Source: Legionella cherrii | GTDB lineage: Bacteria > Pseudomonadota > Gammaproteobacteria > Legionellales > Legionellaceae | NCBI RefSeq assembly: GCF_900635815.1 | Contig: NZ_LR134173.1 | Location: 3,442,001-3,506,000, forward strand | Direction: 5' to 3' | Length of the DNA stretch: 64,000 nucleotides | Shown: in pieces, positions 27,531 through 36,860 of the stretch | Position numbering within the stretch: the first letter of the stretch is position 1 | Layout of the letters: each line of letters opens with the position of its first letter | Position numbers and translations under genes: made by a program | The notes under the pieces: model-generated | Seen by the model: the letters and a program-made list of their open reading frames with translations, nothing else | What the model was told of the DNA's origin: nothing | Database searches by the model: none

Positions 27531-28823
27531 TTAGTGCAACTTGAGTCGCGGCTTCACTCTGCGACTTAACAAATTCGAAAAGGTCAGCAAAAAAACTCGC
27601 CACCCGCCATATAATGCCATTTGATGTTGCTTATATAAAGATAAATAAAATAAGCGTGCTAACTTGCCTTCTATCATGAATCGCTTAGTTATTTTACCCA
27701 TTAAATTACCAATAACATGATGGCTTAAAGTCACTAAAGAACCATGATCACGATAATGATAAACAGGTAAAGGCTTCCCTTCTAAATATTTATCCAAAAT
27801 TTTATATAAAAATAATGCTTGTTGATGGGCTGCCTGCGCACGTGGTGGAACCGTTTTATCTAAATTGGTTTGAGGGCAGCTCGCACAATCACCAAGAACA
27901 AAAATAGAATCATCTAGGGTGGTTTGTAAGGTTTGCTTCACTAAAAGCTGATTCATATGATTGACCTCCAAACCATCCATGTGCTGCAAAAAATCCGGGG
28001 CTTTAATACCAGCAGTCCAAACCACCAGATCGGCGGGAATAAATTGAGTTGACTTAGTATGCAAACCACGTTCTGTCACTTTATCAACTTGTTCGTTGAC
28101 ACAAATTTTTACTCCCATGCGCGTTAATTCCGCAGATACTTTTTCTGAGAGTTCTTCTGGAAGCGCGGTCAATAATCTGCTTGCCGCCTCAATTAGGGTA
28201 AACGAAACAACGTCAGGCTGAATGCCGATGCCATAATTTATAATTTCATGGATTGTGTTATTTAATTCTGCGATTAGTTCAATTCCAGTAGCACCACCGC
28301 CCACCACCACAAGATGAAATGGACCTTGATTTGGCTGCTGGGAAAGACGCATGAAACGGTTTAATAATTCGCGATGAAAATAGGCTGCCTGGTCTATGTT
28401 ATCTAAAAACAAACAATGTTCGCGAACCCCAGGAATATTGAAATCATTAGCGACACTTCCCACCGCAATAAATAAAATATCGTATGAAACAGCTCGTTTA
28501 GGCAGAACTTCTTGCTCGTGACTGTAAAAAGGGGACAAATAAATCTCTTTTTTGCTTCGATTTAGACCCTCAAGAGCTCCTAAAACAAAATGAAAATGAT
28601 GAGTCGCTGCATAAGCAAGATAATCAATTTCGTTTTCATTGGTAAACAAGCTACCTGCGGCAACCTCATGCAATAACGGTTTCCAAATATGAGTGGGTGA
28701 GCAATCAACTAAAGTAATGGACGCGTTACCTGCTTTTCCGAATTTATTCCCCAATAAAGCAGCTAATTCCATACCTCCTGCACCACCACCAACAATAACA
28801 ATGTTTGGTATTTTATTTGCCAT
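27531..28823 (-). CDS. Type II NADH dehydrogenase
   Basis: This is a single-subunit flavoprotein of the NDH-2 family that passes electrons from NADH to quinone without pumping protons. An N-terminal FAD-binding VIVGGGAGGMELA, an internal NAD-binding VVVGGGATGIELIAEL and a FVLGDCAS motif are present. A C-terminal amphipathic part (about 375-430) would attach it to the inner membrane. The ATG at 28823 with GGAAGAA upstream gives 430 residues; a longer frame lacks family sequence. Confidence 0.88.
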   Translation of the reverse strand: MANKIPNIVIVGGGAGGMELAALLGNKFGKAGNASITLVDCSPTHIWKPLLHEVAAGSLFTNENEIDYLAYAATHHFHFVLGALEGLNRSKKEIYLSPFYSHEQEVLPKRAVSYDILFIAVGSVANDFNIPGVREHCLFLDNIDQAAYFHRELLNRFMRLSQQPNQGPFHLVVVGGGATGIELIAELNNTIHEIINYGIGIQPDVVSFTLIEAASRLLTALPEELSEKVSAELTRMGVKICVNEQVDKVTERGLHTKSTQFIPADLVVWTAGIKAPDFLQHMDGLEVNHMNQLLVKQTLQTTLDDSIFVLGDCASCPQTNLDKTVPPRAQAAHQQALFLYKILDKYLEGKPLPVYHYRDHGSLVTLSHHVIGNLMGKITKRFMIEGKLARLFYLSLYKQHQMALYGGWRVFLLTFSNLLSRRVKPRLKLH

Positions 28824-28969
28824 AAGAATTCTTCCATGAAATAAATTATTATTATAGTAAGCTTTAAACAACTCCTCTTTCAATTTCCGTAAACGTATGT
28901 GTTCCTGGAGCAAGCTGTTGCCAACCTACGTCAATCACTTGTATCACCGAGCATGACCATTTTTCCTGT

Positions 28970-30412
28970 TTACTCACAGTGAAACTGACACTCATGCAAA
29001 GGGATGATTTTAGTTTTTTTAATCCATTTATGTCCAATCCAGATCATGATAAAAAGTGGCAAACCAATGTAAGAAATAAGCAAACCATACCAATCAATAG
29101 GGGTCGCCATTAACGCAGTATAATTCTGTCCGCCAATCACAATGAGGCATACGCCAAAAGCAAACAAGGGCCCAAAAGGATATCCCTTGGCTAAATAAGG
29201 AAGCTGGGCAGGATCTTTGCCTTGATGCAAATAAGCTTTGCGAAAGCGATAATGACTTATTGCTATTCCCATCCACGCAATAAAACCGGAAAGGCTTGTT
29301 GCATTGAGTAGCCAAAAATAAACGGTGCCATTACCAAAAATGGAAGATAAAAAAGCCAACATGGCTACCGCGCTTGTTAAGGCTAAAGCATAAATCGGTA
29401 TTCCTCTTCGGTTGACCACAGAAAAAACTCGGGGAACATGTCCCTCCTTGGCTAAATACCAAAGCATTCGACTACCCACATACATACTTGAATTAGCGGT
29501 CGATATAATGGCAAGAAGAATCACCGCATTCATAATCATTGCTGCAAATGCTTTATTGTATTGTTGGAACACTAGGGTAAAAGGGCTCATTACCACATCA
29601 GAACTGATCAACTGTGAGGAAGTGTAGGGAATTAAAAGACTAATCACAAAAAGTGATAAAACGAAGAAAATCAGTATCCGCCAAAAGACCATTTTTATCG
29701 CTTTGGGAATCGTTTTGTCAGGATCTACACTCTCCCCTGCAGCGACCCCGATAAGTTCCGTTCCTTGAAAAGAAAAACCCGCTGCCACAAAAGCACCAAG
29801 AATACCGATCCATCCGCTATGAAATGGGGCATCACCAATGCGCCAATTTTGAAAACCACCTGCTTGATACTCTGTAAAACCGAAAACCAGGAAAAATCCA
29901 GTGATGATGAACAAGATAACGACTGAAATTTTAATCAATGAAAGCCAATATTCCATCTCGCCGAATGCTTTAGTTGAGATTGCATTAAATCCCATAATCA
30001 ATAAGAGAAAAATAGAACACCAAAGCAAAGATGAACTCTCAGGAAACCAAAAATGCATGATTAATGCGGAAGCAGAAATTTCTGATGCAATATAAACAGC
30101 GCAGCTATACCAATAATTCCATCCCAGTGCATACCCTAAAGAAGGATCAAAAAAACGGGCTGCATACACATAAAATGATCCACTAGTAGGTATAAATGCT
30201 GCCATTTCACCGAGGCTGGTCATCAGGAAATAGACCATAACCCCCATAATCAAATAGGCAAGCAAGGTACCACCAGGCCCCGCCAAGGATAAAGCATTAC
30301 CACTCGCTAAGAAAATACCCGTTCCGATAGAACCACCCAAGGTGATCATTCCCAATACACGCGCATTGAGCTTTCGCTGGAGCGACGGTTCGGAAGTTAA
30401 ATCATGCATCAT
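28970..30412 (-). CDS. APC-superfamily amino-acid permease
   Basis: This 480-residue permease has about 12 membrane segments. The first holds GGSIGTGIFLASG, the unwound substrate-binding motif of the AAT family that includes LysP, AnsP, GabP and PheP. SGSFYVYAARF in the third segment supports this. The substrate cannot be fixed. It lies on the same strand as the Rieske gene upstream and NDH-2 downstream. Confidence 0.85.
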   Translation of the reverse strand: MMHDLTSEPSLQRKLNARVLGMITLGGSIGTGIFLASGNALSLAGPGGTLLAYLIMGVMVYFLMTSLGEMAAFIPTSGSFYVYAARFFDPSLGYALGWNYWYSCAVYIASEISASALIMHFWFPESSSLLWCSIFLLLIMGFNAISTKAFGEMEYWLSLIKISVVILFIITGFFLVFGFTEYQAGGFQNWRIGDAPFHSGWIGILGAFVAAGFSFQGTELIGVAAGESVDPDKTIPKAIKMVFWRILIFFVLSLFVISLLIPYTSSQLISSDVVMSPFTLVFQQYNKAFAAMIMNAVILLAIISTANSSMYVGSRMLWYLAKEGHVPRVFSVVNRRGIPIYALALTSAVAMLAFLSSIFGNGTVYFWLLNATSLSGFIAWMGIAISHYRFRKAYLHQGKDPAQLPYLAKGYPFGPLFAFGVCLIVIGGQNYTALMATPIDWYGLLISYIGLPLFIMIWIGHKWIKKTKIIPLHECQFHCE

Positions 30413-30505
30413 TCAATCCTTGAATCTGGAAAAAGAGAAGGTTCTCACGCTACCATTAATTCGCTTTACGTCCTGCGAAACATTTATACTTAATGGTTTT
30501 ATTCA

Positions 30506-31591
30506 TCAATCATTAAGAAACTCACAAAGTAAACGTTGAAAATGGTGGGTTCCTTGTTCTTTTGTGGGTGAGAATCGACCGGATTCGTAAAAACGCGAAC
30601 GGATCCCTTGTTGCACCGACTCGACGACGGCTTCATCTTCACGTTCCACTTTATCCAAATCGCCCCCTGCTCCTTTACCTAACTTGGATTCATCAAGAAC
30701 GTACGTTAAGAATGACACCTTAGTGAGTTCAGGTCCTAAGGGCTTTACTACATTTACAGAGCATCCCCATGGATAGAAGTTAAGCATCGTATTTGGGAAA
30801 ATCCAATAATAATAAGCCGCTACTTGTTTCCCGTAATCAGGGGAATCTTTAGGCAAATCAAAACTTTCTTCACCGTGACTGGCTAGGGCCAATTGCAAGT
30901 TGCAGTAACGATAAAGCTCTGTGGTATAAGTAGTGCAATCAATCACTTTTCTTAATGAATGATGGACAAAGGGGATATGTAGTGCTTCAAGATAATTCTC
31001 GCAATACAAAGCCCAATGCGCTTTAACCAGATAATCACGGGAACGATTGCTATCGAGACGCATTTTTTCCATGGGTAACCAAAAAAGACGTTCTTTAATC
31101 TCTGCAAATACATCCCTAAACGACATGTGTGGCGCCAATGAAGCAAAAAGAAAGGGCTCAAGACAATCCAATGGAATTTGCGGCAAATTGTCCTTTTGAG
31201 TTGGAAAGTTGCAGGTCTTCTCAAACTCAGGCATATGCAAAAGGTCACCACTAAGGTTAAACCTGCGGCCATGATAGGAGCATTTAATTTTCTCGGCAGA
31301 ACAGGGCGCCTCAATCAGGATATTACCTCTATGAGTACATACATTACTCAAACAACGGAACCGGTCTTGTTCATCATGTACCAATAACAAAGGCTCATCC
31401 AACAATCCTGGCAATAAAGTAAAAGGTAGCAGCTGTCCCTCTAATCGCAAATTTTCAGTGCTGCAACAAAACTGCCAAGTCCTGGCAAATATTTTTTCTT
31501 TTGCTTGTTCGAAACAGTCTAAAGACGTATAAAAATGTGCAGGTAAAGTAGAGGCTTGTGCAATATCAGGATCGACGTAAAACTTATTCAT
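30506..31591 (-). CDS. Rieske-type non-haem iron oxygenase, GbcA/choline monooxygenase-like
   Basis: The Rieske 2Fe-2S centre is set by CTHRGN and CSYHGR (CxH and CxxH). The mononuclear iron site is in the motif ENYLEALHIPFVHH. The C-terminal pattern of VQQGIRSRFYESGRFSPTKE and HHFQRLL is like that of glycine-betaine, carnitine and plant choline monooxygenases rather than biphenyl-type dioxygenases. It should demethylate or hydroxylate a quaternary amine and needs a reductase, which I do not see here. The ATG at 31591 has AAGGAAG upstream; the TTG two codons before is less likely. Confidence 0.8.
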   Translation of the reverse strand: MNKFYVDPDIAQASTLPAHFYTSLDCFEQAKEKIFARTWQFCCSTENLRLEGQLLPFTLLPGLLDEPLLLVHDEQDRFRCLSNVCTHRGNILIEAPCSAEKIKCSYHGRRFNLSGDLLHMPEFEKTCNFPTQKDNLPQIPLDCLEPFLFASLAPHMSFRDVFAEIKERLFWLPMEKMRLDSNRSRDYLVKAHWALYCENYLEALHIPFVHHSLRKVIDCTTYTTELYRYCNLQLALASHGEESFDLPKDSPDYGKQVAAYYYWIFPNTMLNFYPWGCSVNVVKPLGPELTKVSFLTYVLDESKLGKGAGGDLDKVEREDEAVVESVQQGIRSRFYESGRFSPTKEQGTHHFQRLLCEFLND

Positions 31592-31730
31592 GATCAAACT
31601 TCCTTATAAATATTCCTATCTTGATACTTATTATTGAAAAATGGTTTGGATCGATACGATAAGTACAAACAGCCTCTTTCTCATTCCCGTACCGATACGA
31701 GATAACCTATGATTTTCAATAAAGCCTTAC

Positions 31731-31830
31731 TGATTGGCAAGGCACTTTGGCGATATTAAAACACCAATCACTTTGGTTATCCATATCTTGCATTATCGCA
31801 ACCAATCACTGCTGACAAAAACTGTCAGCA
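31731..31830. promoter_or_regulatory. Clustered short repeats and palindrome between divergent genes
   Basis: Between the Rieske gene and the VOC gene are TGATTGG (31731-31737), CCAATCACT (31764-31772) and CCAATCACT (31802-31810), followed by the palindrome TGCTGACA-AAAAC-TGTCAGCA (31810-31830). The arrangement suggests operators for one or both genes, but no regulator gene is adjacent. Confidence 0.35.
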
Positions 31831-31875
31831 CTATCTTTTAAACTCATTTCTCCGTTAAATCAAAAGGAGTTTATT

Positions 31876-32262
31876 ATGCATCTTGATCCCAATTTGGTAA
31901 TTTTTTACGTCGATAATCCTTTAGTCAGTGCACCTTTTTATGAGAGGATCCTTAGGAGTCAACCGATTCAATCATCCCCTACTTTTGTCATGTTTGTATT
32001 GAAAGCAGGCATGCGTTTTGGCTTATGGTCGAAACACGCGGTTGAACCCCATGCCACCCTTTTTGGAGGTGGAAATGAGCTTTCACTGCAAGTGGACGAT
32101 GATGGTGCAATTGATGCGCTTTATTCAGTCTGGAAAACGCAAGGAATCCAGATTGCTCAAACCCCAACAATGATGGATTTCGGTTATACTTTCGTAGCAC
32201 TTGATCCAGATAATCATCGGATTCGGATTGTCTCTTTGAAACCTCAGCTCAAAGCTGCTTAA
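31876..32262 (+). CDS. VOC-family protein
   Basis: This 128-residue protein of the vicinal oxygen chelate (glyoxalase/bleomycin-resistance) fold has two beta-alpha-beta-beta-beta units: FYVDNPLVSAPFYERIL begins the first and a C-terminal FVALDPDNHRIRI ends the second. The metal ligands are not fully evident, so it may bind a small molecule rather than catalyse. A strong AAAAGGAG site precedes the ATG. Confidence 0.8.
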   Translation: MHLDPNLVIFYVDNPLVSAPFYERILRSQPIQSSPTFVMFVLKAGMRFGLWSKHAVEPHATLFGGGNELSLQVDDDGAIDALYSVWKTQGIQIAQTPTMMDFGYTFVALDPDNHRIRIVSLKPQLKAA

Positions 32263-32275
32263 TTACTAAAATCTT

Positions 32276-32294
32276 TTCTCCCCCACGGGGAGAA
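32276..32294 (+). terminator. Hairpin after the VOC gene (family A-like)
   Basis: TTCTCCCC (32276-32283) and GGGGAGAA (32287-32294) form a compact stem 14 bases after the stop. It resembles the short C/G modules of repeat family A. Confidence 0.5.
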
Positions 32295-32389
32295 GGGAAA
32301 TTTACTTCCCCGTCCAATCATGCTCCAGCTGAAAAAAAACCTCAAATAAATTATGATTAGGTTATTTAATAAAGAACTGAGGGCCTACA

Positions 32390-33688
32390 ATGAATGTATT
32401 GGTTACTGGTGCATCGGGTTTTATTGCCTCTCACATTGTAACGGATCTCATTGCGGCTGGACATGCAGTCACGTGTTGTGTACGCGATGTGGCGTTCACC
32501 CAAAAATTGTTTCCCACGGCACGGGTCATAGCTTGTGATTTTATCCATGATCAATCCATCAGTCTCTGGGTCGAACGTTTGCAGCAAATTGATCTCGTGA
32601 TTAATTGTGTAGGAATTCTCTACCATCCAAATAACAAAATAATATGGTCAATTCATTATGAGACACCGAAAATCTTATTTGATGCATGCGTCCAGGTCGG
32701 AGTCAAAAAGATTATTCAAATCTCTGCTCTTGGCATTGAGACATCTGACGTCTCCTATGCTCAAAGTAAAAAAGCAGCTGATGACTATTTACTCTCTCTT
32801 CCTATTCCATCAATTATTCTACGTCCATCCTTAGTTTATGGACGTGGTTCTTATGGCGGCTCCTCTTTATTCCGTGGTCTTTGCGGATTACCTTGGATTA
32901 CCCCTGTGCCCGGACAAGGAAGGCAGGAGTTTCAACCCATTCATGTTGAAGACTTATCTAAAGCCACCATCAAACTCATAGAGCTCCCTGCAGGACCAAA
33001 TTTGCTATTACACGCTGTAAGCACAAAACGGATTAGCTTAAGTAATATTCTGTATCACCTGCGTGCATGGCTAGGTTTTGCAACATCAAAATTGTTTTTT
33101 GTCCCTGAAAAATTTATCCAGCTTGGATCATTGATTGGCGATTTAATCCCCTATTCCATTTTAAATACTAACTCTTATAAGCTTCTTGTGCAAAATAGCA
33201 TCACAAGCCCTGAAGAGGCCCAAACATTTCAAGATAAAATTGGTTTTACTCCTCAAGAATTCCCTGAGGGAATGTATCGCCATCCTAGTTCTATTCAAGA
33301 TCGTTGGCATGCACGACTTTATTTTCTTAAACCAATATTACGGTTGAGTATTGCGTTTATTTGGTTATTTACTGCCATTAGTTGCCTTTTTTTCTACCCC
33401 AAAGCGGCTTCGTATGGACTTTTGGCCCAAATTGGAGTGAAGCCGTTCTGGCAACCTATTTTATTTTATGGTGCCTGCATCCTGGATGCAGTTATCGGCT
33501 TGGCTGTATTGAGTAGCAATCGCTTAAAAAAAATCACTCTGGTACAAATGGTAATTATTTTAGGTTATAGTGCTTTATTAACTTGGAAACTTCCTAATCT
33601 ATGGTTTGAACCGTTTGCGCCTTTAGCGAAAAATATTCCACTTTTGGCTGCGATCTTGGTTTATTTAGCCCTGGAGTCTGATCGATAA
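32390..33688 (+). CDS. NAD(P)-dependent SDR/epimerase with DoxX-like membrane tail
   Basis: Residues 1-295 are an atypical short-chain dehydrogenase: the Rossmann motif GASGFIASH is at the N-terminus and an SYAQSKKAAD segment holds the YxxxK catalytic pair. Residues about 315-430 contain four hydrophobic segments of the DoxX-like type. The combination is known in uncharacterised proteobacterial proteins. Its stop overlaps the start of the DUF2269 gene by one base, so the two membrane proteins are coupled. Confidence 0.82.
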   Translation: MNVLVTGASGFIASHIVTDLIAAGHAVTCCVRDVAFTQKLFPTARVIACDFIHDQSISLWVERLQQIDLVINCVGILYHPNNKIIWSIHYETPKILFDACVQVGVKKIIQISALGIETSDVSYAQSKKAADDYLLSLPIPSIILRPSLVYGRGSYGGSSLFRGLCGLPWITPVPGQGRQEFQPIHVEDLSKATIKLIELPAGPNLLLHAVSTKRISLSNILYHLRAWLGFATSKLFFVPEKFIQLGSLIGDLIPYSILNTNSYKLLVQNSITSPEEAQTFQDKIGFTPQEFPEGMYRHPSSIQDRWHARLYFLKPILRLSIAFIWLFTAISCLFFYPKAASYGLLAQIGVKPFWQPILFYGACILDAVIGLAVLSSNRLKKITLVQMVIILGYSALLTWKLPNLWFEPFAPLAKNIPLLAAILVYLALESDR

Positions 33689-34158
33689 TGCTCTATTTTT
33701 GGCTCAAATTTATTCATGTTATTAGCTCGACTATTCTTTTTGGAACGGGTATCGGAACTGCCTGTACTATGTTGTATGGACATCAAACAGGAAAAACCGA
33801 AGTGATTGCTGCTACAACCCGCTATGTCGTGCTTGCAGATTGGATTTTTACTGGAACCTCTGGTTTTATTCAACCGCTTACTGGGTTTTGGATGGTCTAT
33901 TTAGCAGGTTATGCATGGACCTCATTATGGGTGATGGGATCAATTATTGGTTATTTAGTTGCTGCTTTTTGTTGGTTTCCTGTAGTCTATCTTCAGATTA
34001 AGATGCGCGATTTTGCTAGGGAGTCGGCACAAAACAAGATGCCTTTACCTGCTATCTACTTCCGTTATTTTAAATATTGGTTTTGCTTAGGTTGGCCAGC
34101 CTTTATTAGTTTGATTATTGTTTTTTACCTGATGACCAACAAACCTGCCAGTTTTTAA
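33688..34158 (+). CDS. DUF2269-family membrane protein
   Basis: This 156-residue protein has four predicted membrane segments and the KFIHVISSTILFGTGIG start typical of DUF2269 (predicted integral membrane proteins). The function is unknown. Tight coupling to the SDR-DoxX gene suggests that they act together in the membrane. Confidence 0.8.
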   Translation: MLYFWLKFIHVISSTILFGTGIGTACTMLYGHQTGKTEVIAATTRYVVLADWIFTGTSGFIQPLTGFWMVYLAGYAWTSLWVMGSIIGYLVAAFCWFPVVYLQIKMRDFARESAQNKMPLPAIYFRYFKYWFCLGWPAFISLIIVFYLMTNKPASF

Positions 34159-34168
34159 TAGGTATTCT

Positions 34169-34250
34169 ATCATCCCGAGTGCTCCAGGAATCTCCCTGGT
34201 TACAGCGTGCTACAAAATTGGAGATCCCACATGGAACTCGGAATGACAGT
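34169..34250. repeat. Family B palindromic repeat
   Basis: The ends TCATCCCGAGT (34170-34180) and ACTCGGAATGA (34236-34246) are complementary with one mismatch. The core contains GGAATCTCCC and GGAGATCCC as in the other copies. The rest of the gap to 34371 holds a degenerate CCTGG/CTCGG palindrome and no gene. Confidence 0.65.
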
Positions 34251-34370
34251 AAATGACACTGCGTTAACTGGCTCTATAAAGTTAAAGATGAACCTGGATG
34301 CAGCGAAGCCTAACTCGGATTTCGCTTTCACCCAGACTACAATTACAATGCTCCGGGCTTTGTCGCCTCA

Positions 34371-34811
34371 TTACTCCTCTACAGTAATATCAATTTTTTT
34401 CTCAACCGCCATTTCCTTTTTAGGAATTGAAATTTCCAAAACGCCTTGTTTGTATTTAGCACTTATTTTTGCGTCATCAGCAGTTTGCGGTAAGCTAAAG
34501 CGACGGTAAAAATGACCTTGAGAACGCTCCATACGTGTATAGTCATCTTTGTTTTCTGTTTTCTCAAAGTAACGCTCTCCACGGAGGGTTAAGATATTAT
34601 GCTCTAAAGATATTTGTATGTCCTCTTTATTCACTCCAGGAATGTCTGCAAGTACTAAGAACCGATCTTTTTCTTCTTTAATATCTACAGGAGGCGCCCA
34701 TGTACTGGTATCAACAATTGAAGAGTCTGATTGGTGCCCTCTGAAAAAATTGTCTAATAAGGAGCCAATTTCATTGTATACAGGAAAATAATCACGTCTT
34801 ACGATACTCAT
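34371..34811 (-). CDS. Hsp20 / alpha-crystallin small heat-shock protein
   Basis: This 146-residue ATP-independent holdase has an alpha-crystallin domain of about 90 residues (DIKEEKDRFLVLADIPGVNK to YKQGVLEISIPK, the latter being the conserved AxxxnGVL-like strand) and a short C-terminal tail. ATG 34811 follows AGGAG at six bases; the adjacent GTG is rejected. It is probably heat-shock controlled, but I cannot identify a sigma-32 promoter with confidence. Confidence 0.9.
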   Translation of the reverse strand: MSIVRRDYFPVYNEIGSLLDNFFRGHQSDSSIVDTSTWAPPVDIKEEKDRFLVLADIPGVNKEDIQISLEHNILTLRGERYFEKTENKDDYTRMERSQGHFYRRFSLPQTADDAKISAKYKQGVLEISIPKKEMAVEKKIDITVEE

Positions 34812-34972
34812 CACTTTCTCCTAATTGTTATTTGACATATCCAAAAAATTGAGGCGTTTTATCAAATTTCAAGGGGTATTGAATGGTTATTTTTACAAAC
34901 ACGTGTACTCGATGCGAGATTAAGTTTATTATCCATAAAAGGACGATTTCTAATTAAAAACGGAGGATGACG

Positions 34973-35701
34973 ATGCAGTATCTGATACGAATTTTAATAC
35001 TGGGTTTTATTGGTGTTTCCACAAGCTTTGCCAATTCATCAGAAACACCTATTTTAGGTAAAACAATAACTCAAGCAAAACAACAACAGATGACACCGAA
35101 ACAAGCCCTGCAACGCTTGAAAGACGGAAACCAACGCTTTTTAACCAACACCCAAGTAACGAGAGATTATTTAAAGCAAGCACATCAATCCTCTTATGGT
35201 CAATACCCATTTGCAGTAGTGCTCAATTGCATGGATTCACGCAGTGTTCCCGAATTATTTTTTGATCAAGGATTGGCTGATTTATTTACTTTACGCGTCG
35301 CTGGAAACGTACTCAATGACGATATTCTTGGCAGTATGGAGTTTGCAACTAAAGTAACGGGTTCTCGCCTCATTGTAGTCTTGGCGCATACTTCATGTGG
35401 CGCGGTGGCTGGTGCATGTAGTGGAGTGCAACTAGGACATCTCACTGATGTTTTAGACAAAATTAAGCCCGTTGTGCAAGAAAGTATGGACGAACAAAAA
35501 ACAAAAAATTGTGCTGATCCCAAATTAATCGATGCAATCGCGAAAGCCAATGCTTTAAGGATCGTTAGGGAAATTCAAAATAGAAGTCCAATAATCAACG
35601 ATTTAATTAGTAAAAAACAAATTGGAATTGTAGCTGGTGTGCATGATATCAAGACAGGTAAAGTAGAATTTTTTGAAGAAGAACGTTCTGTTCCTCATTA
35701 A
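34973..35701 (+). CDS. Exported beta-class carbonic anhydrase
   Basis: This zinc enzyme interconverts CO2 and bicarbonate. The ligands are all present: CMDSR (Cys about residue 86, Asp 88) and HTSC (His 139, Cys 142). An N-terminal signal peptide (cleavage after about SFA) places it in the periplasm, which is less usual for beta-class enzymes. ATG 34973 has GGAGG at six bases; the ATG at 34967 abuts that site. A T-tailed hairpin follows. Confidence 0.9.
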   Translation: MQYLIRILILGFIGVSTSFANSSETPILGKTITQAKQQQMTPKQALQRLKDGNQRFLTNTQVTRDYLKQAHQSSYGQYPFAVVLNCMDSRSVPELFFDQGLADLFTLRVAGNVLNDDILGSMEFATKVTGSRLIVVLAHTSCGAVAGACSGVQLGHLTDVLDKIKPVVQESMDEQKTKNCADPKLIDAIAKANALRIVREIQNRSPIINDLISKKQIGIVAGVHDIKTGKVEFFEEERSVPH

Positions 35702-35715
35702 GAACTGTTTTGTAA

Positions 35716-35749
35716 CCGGGGTGAAGCTTAGCAAGCCCTGGATTTTTTA
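35716..35749 (+). terminator. Terminator after carbonic anhydrase
   Basis: CCGGGG (35716-35721) pairs with CCCTGG (35736-35741) with one G-T pair, followed by ATTTTTTAC. Confidence 0.6.
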
Positions 35750-35750
35750 C

Positions 35751-35832
35751 TGTCATTCCGAGGCCACGAGGGATCTCCTCTCTTGACTCTGTGTCAGGTC
35801 ATGGAGATCCTCGCGATGCCCGGATCATGGAG
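35751..35832. repeat. Degenerate family B repeat
   Basis: GTCATTCCGAGG at the left and GAGGGATCTCCTC, CTCTGTGTCA and GGAGATCCTCGCG in the core match the family; the right end is eroded. Confidence 0.55.
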
Positions 35833-35849
35833 TTACGCTGCACACCACA

Positions 35850-36860
35850 TTAGGACATTTTCTTCTTTAATGTATCCATTAAAATATCTTCAAAGAGTTG
35901 TTGATTGATTGAAGTACAGACTCGCACCGTATTACCCTTTTTATCCACTACAGTAGTCCCCGAGCGCTCCTCTGGACTTAATACCACACGCAATTTTTTA
36001 TAATGGGATTGAACGATTGAATTATCATAGGCTACTACTGCAGAAAGTACATCCCAAAAATACCACTTATGCTCAAAGATTTCCGCTTCATTATGATGAA
36101 AAAGTTCATAGAAAAAATGATTGGCCAGATTCGTTTGGTTTTGTTTCAATTTTTCATAAAAAGCCTTTGTCACAGGAACCTGATTAGTCACATCCAGGCC
36201 AACCAGGGTAATAGGGATGCCTGACCGAAATACTTTATCTGCAGCATAAGGATCAATATAAATATTCCATTCTGCAGTGGTATTTTTAATTGAGTGATCC
36301 ACTTCCACCAAATTGCCTGGACTATCTACTGCTCCCCCCATAATATAAATCATTTTAATTTTATTTTTTAATTCTGGCTTTTTGGCCACAAGCTCGCCCA
36401 GATTGGTTAACGGACCAATTGCTAAAATCTCAACAGGCTCTTTTGCGTTTTTTAAAGTAGTTTCCAGCAATTGTATTGCATTCTGCGTGGGCATCACCTT
36501 AACTTTAGGCAGTAAATCTGCAGCACCTACTAAATTATCAGCGAGTTTCCGTAACCAATCTGGAAATTGATGCGTTCCAGTCATTGGGTTATTACGCCCA
36601 CAGGCTAGTGGAATTTTTTCATGATGCATTAAGGCAAGCAATCCAGCAACATTGCTTAATCCTGCCGCACAATGAGCCTCGCCAGTGCCCACTACGGTTA
36701 TCGCCTTAATATCGATATCTTTTTGTGCTAACAAATAAAGAATTGCCAATTCATCATCCACCCCCACATCCGTATCAATAATAAAAGGCCTCATTGCATT
36801 TGCTAAAGGCAACAAACAAAATAAACTGAAAAAGACAAACGCTTTTACTGCCAAATTCAC
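35850..36860 (-). CDS. Exported inosine-uridine-type nucleoside hydrolase
   Basis: This 336-residue member of the IUNH family splits N-ribosyl bonds of nucleosides. The calcium site DTDVGVDDELA is at the N-terminus, and IYIMGGAVDSPGN and the downstream NIYIDPYAAD are conserved. A signal peptide ending near LANA indicates a periplasmic or secreted form, consistent with salvage of host nucleosides. Its start overlaps the stop of the transporter gene by four bases (ATGA), so both are one transcript. Confidence 0.88.
   Translation of the reverse strand: MNLAVKAFVFFSLFCLLPLANAMRPFIIDTDVGVDDELAILYLLAQKDIDIKAITVVGTGEAHCAAGLSNVAGLLALMHHEKIPLACGRNNPMTGTHQFPDWLRKLADNLVGAADLLPKVKVMPTQNAIQLLETTLKNAKEPVEILAIGPLTNLGELVAKKPELKNKIKMIYIMGGAVDSPGNLVEVDHSIKNTTAEWNIYIDPYAADKVFRSGIPITLVGLDVTNQVPVTKAFYEKLKQNQTNLANHFFYELFHHNEAEIFEHKWYFWDVLSAVVAYDNSIVQSHYKKLRVVLSPEERSGTTVVDKKGNTVRVCTSINQQLFEDILMDTLKKKMS

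Noticed and set aside
34207..34509. 100-codon plus-strand frame
   Set aside because: Begins in a family B repeat and continues antisense to the Hsp20 gene.
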